This document shows, one piece after another, positions 17,782-26,010 of a stretch of 64,000 bases of DNA. The position numbers and the translations under genes were made by a program. Position 1 is the stretch's first letter. Each line of letters starts with the position of its first letter. The DNA lies in contig NZ_UESZ01000001.1 of the NCBI RefSeq assembly GCF_900108585.1, forward strand, positions 2,852,001 to 2,916,000, in the 5' to 3' direction. The notes under the pieces are model-generated. The model ran no database searches. It had not been told where the DNA came from and saw only the letters and a list, made by a program, of their open reading frames with translations. This DNA is from Branchiibius hedensis. GTDB taxonomy: Bacteria > Actinomycetota > Actinomycetes > Actinomycetales > Dermatophilaceae.

Positions 17782-18683
17782 ATGGTCAGATACATCGGCA
17801 TGGACGTACACCGTGAATTCGCTCAGCTCGCGGTTGTCGAAGGCGGTCTCACCCGCGACGACGGTCGCATCGGCGTGACTCCTGAGGCGTTGCGGGAATG
17901 GGCTGCAGGACTGCGCACGGACGACGAAGTGGTGCTCGAGGCCACCGGTAACAGCGACGCTATCGCCACGTTGTTGACGCCACTGGTGACTCGAGTCGTA
18001 GTGGCTAACCCCACCAAGGTGCGCGCGATCGCCGAGGCAAAGGTCAAGACCGACAAAGTCGACGCGCGTATCCTCGCGCAACTGCTCGCCGCGGACTTCC
18101 TGCCGCCAGTGTGGCTTCCCGATGAGCGAACACGGTCGCTGCGCCGGCAGGTTTCGCGGCGGACCCATCTGGTGCGGCAACGCACCCGATGCAAGAACCA
18201 GATCCATGCGATCTTGAACCGCAATCTGGTTCCAACACCCCCGGTCAGCGACTTGTTCGGCAAATCCGGGCGGCATTGGCTTGCTGCGCAGCAACTCCCG
18301 ATCGACGAACGGGACAGTGTGCAAGCGTTGCTGCGACAGATCGACTTCCATGCCAGCGAACTCGCCGCAGTCGATAAGGACCTGGCCACGGCGGCGTTGG
18401 CTGACCCCACAGCGTTGCGCCTGATGACCATCCCTGGCGTCGACGCGATCACGGCGATCGCGATCATCGCCGCGGTCGGTGACTTCACGAGGTTCGCCTC
18501 GCCGGACAAGCTGGTCTCCTACCTCGGGCTCAACCCCAAGGTGCGCCAGTCGGGTAACTCGGCCCCGGTCCACGGGCGCATCAGTAAGGCTGGCCGCGCC
18601 CAGGTGCGCGGTGCGATGGTCGAAGCAGCATGGTCGGCCTCGAGGGCACCAGGGCCCTTGCGGGCCTTCTATCAACGGATCCG
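17782..18683 (+). pseudogene. IS110-family transposase, 5' part
   Basis: Starts MVRYIGMDVHREFAQLAVVE, the DEDD RuvC-like domain of IS110 transposases. It continues with VVANPTKVRAIAEAKVKTDKVDARILAQLL and the C-terminal IPGVDAITAIAIIA and SGNSAPVHGRISKAGRAQVRGAMVEAAW segment with the family serine. The ATG at 17782 follows AAAGGGATAGGTG. It is cut after RAFYQRI by the IS1634-like copy 2. Joining 17782-18683 to 20390-20696 restores exactly 403 codons (402 residues), the usual IS110 size. Confidence 0.92.
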
Positions 18684-20372
18684 CCCGACTCGTGCCAATT
18701 TAGTGTGTCGGCCAAGTTGTGCCGGTCGCGGCGATTATCTCGGCCGCGAGTGGGTTGAGTGGGTCGGCGGCGACGTGCTGGTGACCGGCGATCTGCACGG
18801 TGATCTGCTGCAGCGGGCGTAGGGTTCGCACGATCTTGCGGATGCTGAGGCCGGTGGCGTTTTGTAAGTGCCGGCTGATCGCCAGGGCCGCGAACACGAT
18901 GGACAGGTGGGCTTCGATCGCGTCGCGGTCGTGGTGGAAGATCGGCCGGGCTCGCAGGTCGGTTTTGGACATCCGGAATGAGGCTTCGACCTGCCACAGG
19001 TCGTGGTATTTCGAGATGACCTCGGCCGCGGGCATCGTGGCCTTGGGGATGTTGGTGACATAGCCTTTCAACCCGACCAGCCGCTGCGCACGGTCCAACG
19101 ATGACTGGTCCAATTCCGTTGTGCCGTCAACGGTTTTGACGAACCGGGGCTTTTTGGGTGCCCGTTCCCCATCGACCACGGCCTGCGCGCGTTGCTGCTG
19201 GATCGTCAACGTCTTGGCGTCCCGGACGGCGCGTTTCCGGGAGTACGCCCACACCGCCCGCCACGACAACGGATTGTCCTGCCGGTCCCACACCGGTTCG
19301 GCGGCTTTGTTGGGGTCGTTCTCGGCTTTCGCCGCGACGGAGGTTCTCTTGGGGGTGATGGTGTCGATGACCTGCCCATCGGTGAACGCATCCCCGCGCC
19401 AGTGGAAGTGGTTGGCCAGGTCACCGGGGGCTTTGACGACCCGGGAGCCGACGATGAACCGCAGGTTCGCCTCATCCAGCGCGGTGAGGTTGTCCGCCGA
19501 TAACATGCCGGCGTCGGCGACCACCACCATATCGGCCAGGCCGTGCCGCTCTTGGAACTGGGTCACGATCGGCACGATGGTGGCGGTCTCGGCCTGGTTG
19601 CCCTCATAGCAGCCGATCTCCAACGGGAACCCTTGCCGGTCCACCAGCAGCCCGACCACGATTTGTGGATCGACCCGGCGCTCTTTGGAGTAGCCGACCT
19701 TGCGCAGGTCGTCTTCCTTCTCCGCTTCGAAATACAACGTGGTCACGTCGTACAGGCACAAGCTGAGATCCCCTGCAGCAGCGGCGTGTTCGAAACACGC
19801 CGCCGCCAACACGTCCCGATACTCGGCGCTGGCGCAGCGTTTCAGGGAGCGGAACATCGTGCGTAACGCCGCGTGTTCGACGCCGATCTCGTCCAGGACA
19901 CGCACCGTGTCCGCCTTGGAGGTCGGCTCGATGATCCGGGCTAGCACCAACTCCCGGAACGCCGGGTCGCCGAGCGCGTCGAACCCCAGGGCGGTGTAGG
20001 CCTGCGACAGGACCTCCCACAGGACGGCGCTGGTCTTGCCGGTAATCACGCCCTGACCAGCCGGGACAGCTCCAGCGCTCAGGTCCAGTTCGCCCTGCCC
20101 GGGGTGAAGACGCTGCCGAGCAACCTGCACCAGCACCGCTAGCTCTTGGGCGGTGTGCGCAGAGCCGAGGTGTTCCAGCACCTTGTCGCGTCCATCGACG
20201 CGCTGCGCGATCTGCACGGCGGTCGCGCCCGAGGCGGTCTTGACCTTCCGCACGAACACCACGACCCCAGATTATCGGCCCGATTAGTGTGTCAAAAGCG
20301 GGAACCGCAACGCCCTGACCAGCACCGATGACTCGCCGACCGCGAAATCCCGCTCAGGTGGCACGAGTCGGG
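18684..20372 (-). mobile_element. IS1634-like insertion sequence, copy 2 (1689 bp), in the IS110 transposase
   Basis: Same termini as copy 1 (CCCGACTCGTGCCA and complement). It is flanked by a 17-bp direct repeat TTCTATCAACGGATCCG (18667-18683 and 20373-20389), much longer than the 5 bp of copy 1. Confidence 0.92.
18700..20262 (-). CDS. IS1634-family transposase, intact
   Basis: A 520-residue DDE transposase filling the IS. Candidate catalytic residues lie in LYDVTTLYFEAE (Asp, about residue 170), MVVVADAGMLS (Asp, about 250) and WQVEASFRMSKTDL (Glu, about 430). It should recognise the CCCGACTCGTGCCA ends. It starts at a GTG at 20262 and ends 16 bases inside the left terminus, so the gene occupies nearly the whole element. 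It is the only intact source of transposase for copy 1 in this window. Confidence 0.93.
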   Translation of the reverse strand: MVFVRKVKTASGATAVQIAQRVDGRDKVLEHLGSAHTAQELAVLVQVARQRLHPGQGELDLSAGAVPAGQGVITGKTSAVLWEVLSQAYTALGFDALGDPAFRELVLARIIEPTSKADTVRVLDEIGVEHAALRTMFRSLKRCASAEYRDVLAAACFEHAAAAGDLSLCLYDVTTLYFEAEKEDDLRKVGYSKERRVDPQIVVGLLVDRQGFPLEIGCYEGNQAETATIVPIVTQFQERHGLADMVVVADAGMLSADNLTALDEANLRFIVGSRVVKAPGDLANHFHWRGDAFTDGQVIDTITPKRTSVAAKAENDPNKAAEPVWDRQDNPLSWRAVWAYSRKRAVRDAKTLTIQQQRAQAVVDGERAPKKPRFVKTVDGTTELDQSSLDRAQRLVGLKGYVTNIPKATMPAAEVISKYHDLWQVEASFRMSKTDLRARPIFHHDRDAIEAHLSIVFAALAISRHLQNATGLSIRKIVRTLRPLQQITVQIAGHQHVAADPLNPLAAEIIAATGTTWPTH

Positions 20373-20389
20373 TTCTATCAACGGATCCG

Positions 20390-20696
20390 CGAAAAGCGAG
20401 GGTTCCAAATCGCGGTAGTCGCGACCGCCCGGAAGATGACCGTGCTCGCATGGCACCTGGTGACTAAAGGTGAGGACTACGCGTTCGCCCGGCCCAGCCT
20501 CACCGCCCATAAGCACCGCAAACTCGAACTCGCCGCCGGCGCGCGGTCCAAGCGCGGCAACGATCGCACCCCCGCAGCGGCCTACAACGACAAGACGCGC
20601 CGTCATGCCGAACGGGCGATCGTCGAGCAAGCCGAGCGCGCCTATGCAGTGAGTGTCGCGGCATGGCAACCACATCGACCTTCGCCGAACCCTTGA
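20390..20696 (+). pseudogene. IS110-family transposase, 3' part
   Basis: Resumes the interrupted IS110 transposase after the 17-bp repeat: EKRGFQIAVVATARKMTVLAWHLVTKGEDYAFARPSL, then a Lys/Arg-rich tail ending at 20696. It has no start of its own. The ARKMTVLAWHLVTKGEDY motif is typical of the C-terminus of these transposases. Confidence 0.9.
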
Positions 20697-20709
20697 CGAT
20701 TTCATCCGT

Positions 20710-20766
20710 CGTATAGATCAGCTTGCGGGCCTCGACAGGGAAGTCCAGGAACGGGATGCGCTCGGC
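20710..20766 (-). mobile_element. IS256-family remnant, part 2
   Basis: CGTATAGATCAG to GGAACGGGATG matches 22689-22738 of the intact IS256-type element with a few changes. Homology fades where the ISL3-type fragment starts. Confidence 0.72.
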
Positions 20767-20775
20767 CGCTTAACC

Positions 20776-21341
20776 GGCTCTTCACAGTTGACGGTGTAAC
20801 CAGGGCCGGCGCGGGGTAGACGTCGAGGTCCCCCGAAGATGGAAGTTCTCACACTGACCATCTGGAAGACCTCGACGTGCCTGAAACTACCTTCGCTTGC
20901 CCTGATCTGACTACGTTCGCCCGATTCGAGGGGCTCGGCTTGGTGGTGACCGGCCAACGGCTGGAGCCGGATCGTGCGGTGTTGGCGTGCCGGGTCGTGG
21001 AACCGGATCAGTGGTGCCGCCGCTGTGGCTGCGAAGGGACACCCCGGGACACGGTGACCCGGCGCCTGGCCCACGAACCGCTGGGCTGGCGACCCACCAC
21101 GTTGCTGGTCACGGTGCGCCGGTACCGGTGCACCGGGTGCGGGCACGTGTGGCGCCAAGACACCACCGCGGCGGCAGATCCCAAGGCGAAGCTGTCCCGC
21201 GGTGGGCTGCGGTGGGCGTTGGAAGGGATCGTGGTGGCGCACCTGACCGTGGCCCGGGTCGCCGAAGGTCTCGGGGTCGCGTGGAACACCGCTAACGACG
21301 CTGTCCTGGCCGAAGGCAGGCGGGTCTTGATGGCTCTTCAC
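20776..21341 (+). mobile_element. ISL3-family element fragment
   Basis: Begins with GGCTCTTCACAG, a typical ISL3-type terminus, and carries only the first third of the transposase gene. The same GGCTCTTCACA sequence recurs in the same orientation at 21332, exactly where the transposase homology stops, so the fragment looks like a recombination or one-ended product. Confidence 0.7.
20877..21331 (+). pseudogene. ISL3-family transposase, N-terminal third
   Basis: About 152 recognisable residues of an ISL3 transposase that is normally over 400. The N-terminal zinc-binding region is clear (WCRRCGCEG near residue 43 and YRCTGCGHVWRQDT near residue 83, two CxxC pairs), followed by the helix-turn-helix region LTVARVAEGLGVAWNTANDAVL. 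After EGRRVLM the sequence changes to unrelated codons and stops at 21363-21365. It starts with a GTG at 20877. It is non-functional as it stands. Confidence 0.88.
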
Positions 21342-21351
21342 ACCCCACCAC

Positions 21352-21924
21352 CTACAAAACTTTAGCGTGATACAGTGCGAAACCCGCATAGACCACGGTC
21401 GGCAGCAAATAGATAATCGATCGACAGTCGATAAACTTCCATTGCATCACCACTTTTTCGATTATGGGTGTGCATCCCTCGTCCTCTTGCCATTGGTCAA
21501 CAATTATGGCCTGGAGGCCGGGAGGTACCGCACCCCGCATCGACATCGCCACACTCTGCTCCCAGCCGGCGACGGTCACGAGCCCTCCGCTCCTTAGACG
21601 GAGCTTCCAGCAGCGGAATCCACGAACAACCTCTTCAATGTCTCGCCGATCGATGCACCAGACCCTGATCGGATTTCGAACCACCACACTTGTAGCCAAT
21701 AGATCTATGTATGGCCTGCCGAACCAGACATAAATGAGAACCCCCATCAATGCTGAGGTAAAGACCGCCACCAAGGAAGCAAGACCTGCATAGAAGTATT
21801 TTTCCGGTGGATGAAAGAGTGCCATAGGGTCATTAGAAATGACCAGTAGAAACAACCCAACTGGAGCGATGTTTCCGGCCACCGCATTGCTGATGTTTCT
21901 GTATCTCTTCACACTTTTACTCAT
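21352..21924 (-). CDS. Membrane protein of unknown family, candidate immunity protein
   Basis: A 190-residue protein in lower-GC DNA. Two membrane segments are clear (about residues 17-33 and 45-70). A soluble part follows (VVVRNPIRVWCIDRRDIEEVVRG, LRLRSGGLVTVAGWEQS) that resembles a small PH-like beta domain, and a last hydrophobic segment (SIIYLLPTVVYAGFALYHA) closes the protein. I do not recognise a named family. It starts 45 bases after the stop of the toxin-like C-terminal fragment on the same strand, which is where immunity genes of polymorphic toxins usually sit. Its stop is only 11 bases from the ISL3 junction. Confidence 0.6.
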   Translation of the reverse strand: MSKSVKRYRNISNAVAGNIAPVGLFLLVISNDPMALFHPPEKYFYAGLASLVAVFTSALMGVLIYVWFGRPYIDLLATSVVVRNPIRVWCIDRRDIEEVVRGFRCWKLRLRSGGLVTVAGWEQSVAMSMRGAVPPGLQAIIVDQWQEDEGCTPIIEKVVMQWKFIDCRSIIYLLPTVVYAGFALYHAKVL

Positions 21925-21969
21925 CGTCGATAATTCCCGCCCAAAATTATCTTCCTCTACTCGTGCCGT

Positions 21970-22440
21970 TCACGTGTAGTCCCAGCGATGGTTAAAATAG
22001 GATTGAAATCCTAGCTGTGACACCCCTACCCCGGCGTTGAATTTCGTTCTGTAGAAATTAGGCCGAACCGTTGGCCGCCTCCGGAAAATAGTACGACCCG
22101 GCCGACTCCACTCACCGAGGCCGTTTCGTTCTGCCGAACCAAATCCGCGATCTAGCAGTCGGCCCGCCGCGCCACCTAGTACAGCAAATCCCCCGTTCAA
22201 AAGGGCTGGCACAACGGCGCGGTGGTCCCTCCAGCCATATCGCCGTGCATCAGACCAGTACTCCGCCCCAGTGACTAGGGCTCCAGCGGCAAGACACGCT
22301 CCGGCGCTAAAAAATACACAGGTGCCGAAAGCTGCACCCTCGGCAATTCCTCGCCAGTGCTTCTTTACGGCATGTACAATTGACTTCAACCATCCAAAGC
22401 CAAATTTTCCAGTGAGATCGAAATTGTCGATTGGATCTAC
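21970..22440 (-). pseudogene. C-terminal tip of an Rhs/polymorphic toxin-like protein
   Basis: An open frame with no start of its own. It begins at the IS256 end with DPIDNFDLTGKFGFGW, which looks like the Rhs-core exit motif (NP-x-D-x-x-D-x-x-G). Then come a hydrophobic glycine/alanine-rich segment (GTCVFFSAGACLAAGALVTG) with spaced cysteines and an Arg/Tyr-rich end (TIFRRRPTVRPNFYRTKF to FNHRWDYT). The architecture is that of a variable toxin tip after Rhs repeats; the toxin family is not recognised. GC is lower than in the chromosome. The missing N-terminal part would lie to the right, where the IS and a truncated secreted protein now sit. Confidence 0.65.
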
Positions 22441-23834
22441 GGGGTCCGTCTGATTCTTTGTGTAAGTGGCATCGGCTAGTTCAGACCTAGGCGGTCGCCG
22501 TAGGTCATGGATAGTACGTTCAGGATGTTCTTCCAGCCGGCGATCTGCCCGGTGGGGTTGGGTCGGTTCTTCTGCCGCTCCAACACCGCGAGGTAGAGCA
22601 CCTTCAACGCGGATTGCTCGTCCGGGAAATGGCCCCGTCGACGTGTCGCTGCCCGGAACCGGGCGTTCAACGACTCGATCCCGTTGGTCGTATAGATCAG
22701 TTTGCGGACCTCGACAGGGAAGTCCAGGAACGGGATGAACTCGGTCCAGGAGTTGCGCCACATCCGCACCATCGCCGGATACAGCGGTTCCCACTGCTGC
22801 GCGAAGGTCTCGAACTCGGTTTCGGCCGCCGCCAGCGACGGGGCGGTGTAGATCCGCTTGAGGTCGCGGGTGATGGCCTGCCAGTACTTCTTGGAGGCGT
22901 ACCGCAGACTGTTGCGGACCAAATGCACCACACACGTTTGCACCGTGGCGGCCGGCCAGGTCGCCGTGATCGCCTCGGGCAAGCCTTTGAGGCCGTCGCA
23001 GCACACGATGCACGCATCGAGGATGCCACGATTCTTCAAGTCCGACAGCATGTTCATCCACTGCTTGGCTCCTTCCCCACCCGATGGGCCGACCCACAAC
23101 CCCAGGACATCGCGGAAACCGTTGAGGTCTATACCGATTGCCACATACACCGGACGGTTCGCGACCGTCCCTTCGCGGACCTTCAGCACGATCGCGTCGA
23201 TCAGGATCACCGGGTAGATCGCGTCCAACGGACGCGCCGACCACGCCTTCATGTCACCCAGGACCTGGTCGGTGACCCGCGAGACCAGGTCCCGGGAAAC
23301 ATCGGTGTCGTACACCTGGGACAGGTGAGCGGCGATGTCCCCGGTGGTCATGCCCTTCGCGTACAGCGAAATCACGGCCTCATCGAACCCGGCCAGGCGG
23401 CGCTGGTGCTTGGGCACGATCTGCGGTTCGAACGTGCCGGCCCGATCCCGCGGAACCTGGATCTGCACGTCCCCGATCTCGGTGCGCACCGTCTTGGGGC
23501 TGGAGCCATTGCGGGAGTTGCCGCCATCGCGGCCGTTGACCGCGTGCTTGTCATACCCCAGGTGGGCGCTCATCTCGGCCTCCAGGGCTGCCTGCAGGAC
23601 CCGCCGCGTCAGCGTCGTCAACAACCCACCCTCACCGGTCAAAGCGACCTGCCGCTCGACCGCCGAAGCGACCAGCTGCTGCGCCAGATCATCAACGTCA
23701 ACCGACTCGGCCGACGACCTCGCCACCAACTCACCATGCGCTTGCTCATCAGACATGACGCGATCTTCCTTCCGCCCCAGCCAAAGCCAGGGACGTCACG
23801 CCAAGCCACTTACACAAAGTTTCGGACAGACCCC
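22441..23834 (-). mobile_element. IS256-family insertion sequence (1394 bp)
   Basis: Imperfect 30-bp ends: GGGGTCCGTCTGATTCTTTG... at 22441 and, inverted, GGGGTCTGTCCGAAACTTTG... at 23834, both running into TGTAAGTGGC. The flanks (...GGATCTAC and AGACTGGTAG...) show no target duplication. Confidence 0.92.
22476..23756 (-). CDS. IS256-family transposase
   Basis: A 426-residue mutator-type DDE transposase. Features are an N-terminal EAEMSAHLGYDKH segment, NGSSPKTVRTEIGDVQIQVPRDR, KGMTTGDIAAHLSQVY, catalytic Asp in VILIDAIVLKV, second Asp in CIVCCDGLKGLPEAI, the TCVVHLVRNSLRYASKK motif and Glu in TTNGIESLNARFR. The length is normal and the gene is intact, so the element could be active. Fragments of a close relative lie at 17452-17525 and 20710-20766. 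Confidence 0.95.
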   Translation of the reverse strand: MSDEQAHGELVARSSAESVDVDDLAQQLVASAVERQVALTGEGGLLTTLTRRVLQAALEAEMSAHLGYDKHAVNGRDGGNSRNGSSPKTVRTEIGDVQIQVPRDRAGTFEPQIVPKHQRRLAGFDEAVISLYAKGMTTGDIAAHLSQVYDTDVSRDLVSRVTDQVLGDMKAWSARPLDAIYPVILIDAIVLKVREGTVANRPVYVAIGIDLNGFRDVLGLWVGPSGGEGAKQWMNMLSDLKNRGILDACIVCCDGLKGLPEAITATWPAATVQTCVVHLVRNSLRYASKKYWQAITRDLKRIYTAPSLAAAETEFETFAQQWEPLYPAMVRMWRNSWTEFIPFLDFPVEVRKLIYTTNGIESLNARFRAATRRRGHFPDEQSALKVLYLAVLERQKNRPNPTGQIAGWKNILNVLSMTYGDRLGLN

Positions 23835-24983
23835 AGACTGGTAGTTCATCACCGACGCGTTCGGGCGCGCCTGATCCGTCGGGTAGGCGGTCAGGAACCC
23901 ACCCGCGTTGTTATGCGCCTCCGTCAGGGACACGACGACCGCTGAAACGCTCTTACTGTTCGGCACCACCGTCGAGGAGTTCACCGCCACACCACGCACC
24001 GGGACCGTGACACTCGACCCCGGCGTCACCTTGCCCGCCTTCACATTCAGACCACTGCTGGTCGCCAAGATCCGAGTCGGGGCAATCGGGACAAAATAGT
24101 TCTGCGCGTCGTGATCCGGCGTCAGGTAGTACCCCTCCACATCGACCAGCACATCAACCGACCCCGCCGACAAATACAGGTTCAACTTCCCATCCGAAGT
24201 CAGGCCAGACTGCACCATCGCCCCGGCATCCTGCCCCGCGGTCAAATTCAGCATCGACGTCGACGGCGCGGACCCAGCACCCCACGCCCGCATCCACGAA
24301 TTCGCCGACGGCCCCGAACCAGTGACATTCACCACGACCGCCGACACCCCCGAAGAGGGCACGCCACCCTGCCCCGTGACCTGCACCGCACGGGTCTCCC
24401 CAGCACCCCACTTCGCCTTCGTCGTGCCCAGCCCAGATCGCGAATCCACGATCCGTGCCGGGTTCAACGGAACAAACGTCCCACCGGCACTCGTGGCCTG
24501 GTTGTTGTCGTAATAGCCGCCGATATCAACAATCAAATTCGCCGACCCGGCGTAGTTATAAATCGAAATCTGCCCGTTCGCACCCACCGGCACAATCGCC
24601 GTGTTCGCGACGCTATAGGTACCCTGCGGCACGGTCAGCTGCGAGATCCCCGGCCTCGTCGCGCCAGCAGCGAACGCCGTGAACCACGTATCCGCCGTAG
24701 CACCCGACCCCGCGATCGTCACCGACACCGCCGACACCCCCGACGCAGGAACCCCAGCAACCCCGGTCACCGTCACATTCCGCGTCTCACCCGCCACCAA
24801 CGCGCCACCCGAAGACCGGGTATCCATCAACCGAGTCGAGGCCACCGGCACGTACTCACCCGCCGCGACCGGCGTGTCAGCATCCGCGCGCGGCGGCGCA
24901 ACACAATCCAGCCCGACAAACCCCACCAGAACCGCGAGCACCGCGAACGACAACCACCGCAACGACCCCAACCACACGCGCAT
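23835..24983 (-). pseudogene. Secreted repeat protein, N-terminal part truncated by IS256
   Basis: An N-terminal signal peptide (hydrophobic LSFAVLAVLVGFVGLDCV, then PRADAD) is followed by three copies of a domain of about 115 residues common in actinobacterial surface proteins. Each opens with VPVASTRLMDTRS or FVPLNPARIVDSRS or FVPIAPTRIL, contains VAGVPASGVSAVSVTI-like strands and closes with VDIGGYYD or VDVEGYYL. The third copy stops at VMNYQSG, where homologues continue, because the IS256 end begins; the frame then closes inside the IS at 23796. The ATG at 24983 is preceded by GAAGGG. Such domains often lead into YD/Rhs repeats, which fits the toxin tip on the other side of the IS. Confidence 0.82.
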
Positions 24984-25398
24984 GCCCCGAACGACCCTTC
25001 AGCCACACCCGGCCACCACACGGCAGCAACTCAGGCAGCACACAACCTGGCAGACAATTGAGCGCAACCTGTCGATACGCCGCAATTTCTCGCCTCGGCG
25101 CGTTGCTGTCCGCCAAGCAGGGAACCCATCACGCAACCTCAAGAGTGAGAATTGCGCCAACGCGCGAAAGAGTATGCTGCTCAATGACTTTCGAGGACAT
25201 GTGATCACCGCTGGGCTCAACGAGCACAAGGCGTAACCACGACCGTTGCGATACTCTTCCCAGAACATTGGTGGCTTGTTTTCAGGATTCCCCAAGTATT
25301 GGCGGGCGACCAAGGAAGGACAACCCCGCCGCTTCGGGTGTGTGTGCCGAAGAGCCCCCGCCGGCACACGGTTACGTTAGAACCATGAGGCAGCCCGC
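24984..25398. other. Divergent upstream region with two mutually exclusive hairpins
   Basis: No gene is supported. Near the plus-strand gene, CTTCGG (25332) can pair with CCGAAG (25347-25352), while GTGTGCCG (25342-25349) can instead pair with CGGCACAC (25362-25369). The two stems share bases and cannot coexist. The rest should hold promoters for the surface protein and the 25399 gene. Confidence 0.4.
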
Positions 25399-26004
25399 GT
25401 GACCCTGGACCGCTTCCGCGGCCAGATCGCCGGGGTAGGAAGCACCAGCGGCGTGCGGGTCGTCATCGGGCACTGGCCGCAGTCACCTTTCGGTAGCTTC
25501 ACCGATGCGATGGTCGCGAACGCCGCCGGCCACCGGGTCCTGATTGCGCCCACCCACGAGATCGCTGAGTACGTCTCGCAGACTTACCAATTCGACTCGG
25601 TGACGGTCGCCGACATCCGCTTCACGCCCCGCGACAAACAGTGGGACTTCGACGGTGGCGGCTTATCGGTCCGCCTGGGCATCGGCCGACGGACCGTGTT
25701 GGGCGCCCTGCTGCGGCCGATTCCGCGCAGCGTCTCCGCCGCCCCGGCACTCACCGCCGTCACCGATCCGATCGCGCGAATCCTGTTGCGCGGCGTACGG
25801 ACCCGGGGAACGGCTGGGGGCGGACGTCGCGAGTATTACGGGGCACACGACGTACGGGCGATCGAGAGCCTGTCGGGGACCTGGCAGGGCCAGGACTTGG
25901 GCGCCCTCGCGCCGGTCGACCCCACGCCCGACTTCGGCTTCTCCAGTACGCCGCGCCGCCCGTCGGTTACGGACGTCACCACTACGATCGACCAGTGTGA
26001 CTGA
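25399..26004 (+). CDS. Conserved hypothetical protein
   Basis: A 201-residue protein with no motif I can name. It is predicted soluble. It opens MTLDRFRGQIAGVGSTSGVRVVIGHW and has FGSFTDAMVANAAGHRVLIAPTHEIAEYVSQTYQFD. Codon use and GC match the chromosome, so it marks the right edge of the accessory island. The GTG start at 25399 has only a weak AGG upstream. It is convergent with the deacetylase gene, whose stop is 6 bases away. Confidence 0.7.
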   Translation: MTLDRFRGQIAGVGSTSGVRVVIGHWPQSPFGSFTDAMVANAAGHRVLIAPTHEIAEYVSQTYQFDSVTVADIRFTPRDKQWDFDGGGLSVRLGIGRRTVLGALLRPIPRSVSAAPALTAVTDPIARILLRGVRTRGTAGGGRREYYGAHDVRAIESLSGTWQGQDLGALAPVDPTPDFGFSSTPRRPSVTDVTTTIDQCD

Positions 26005-26010
26005 CCGAGG

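Larger units (their letters stand above)
17526..20709 (+). mobile_element. IS110-family element inserted in the IS256 remnant, itself interrupted
   Basis: The boundaries are inferred from the break in IS256 homology (CCCGTTGGT to CGTATAGATCAG). It carries one IS110-type transposase gene on the plus strand, split by the IS1634-like copy 2. A leader of about 250 bases precedes the gene, as is usual for IS110 elements. Confidence 0.75.

Noticed and set aside
22614-23945. A 443-codon plus-strand frame over the IS256 transposase
   Set aside because: Antisense shadow of an intact transposase gene with clear catalytic motifs on the other strand.
25250-25398. A c-di-AMP (ydaO-type) riboswitch before the 25399 gene
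   Set aside because: The conserved ydaO landmarks are absent; only the two competing hairpins are supported.
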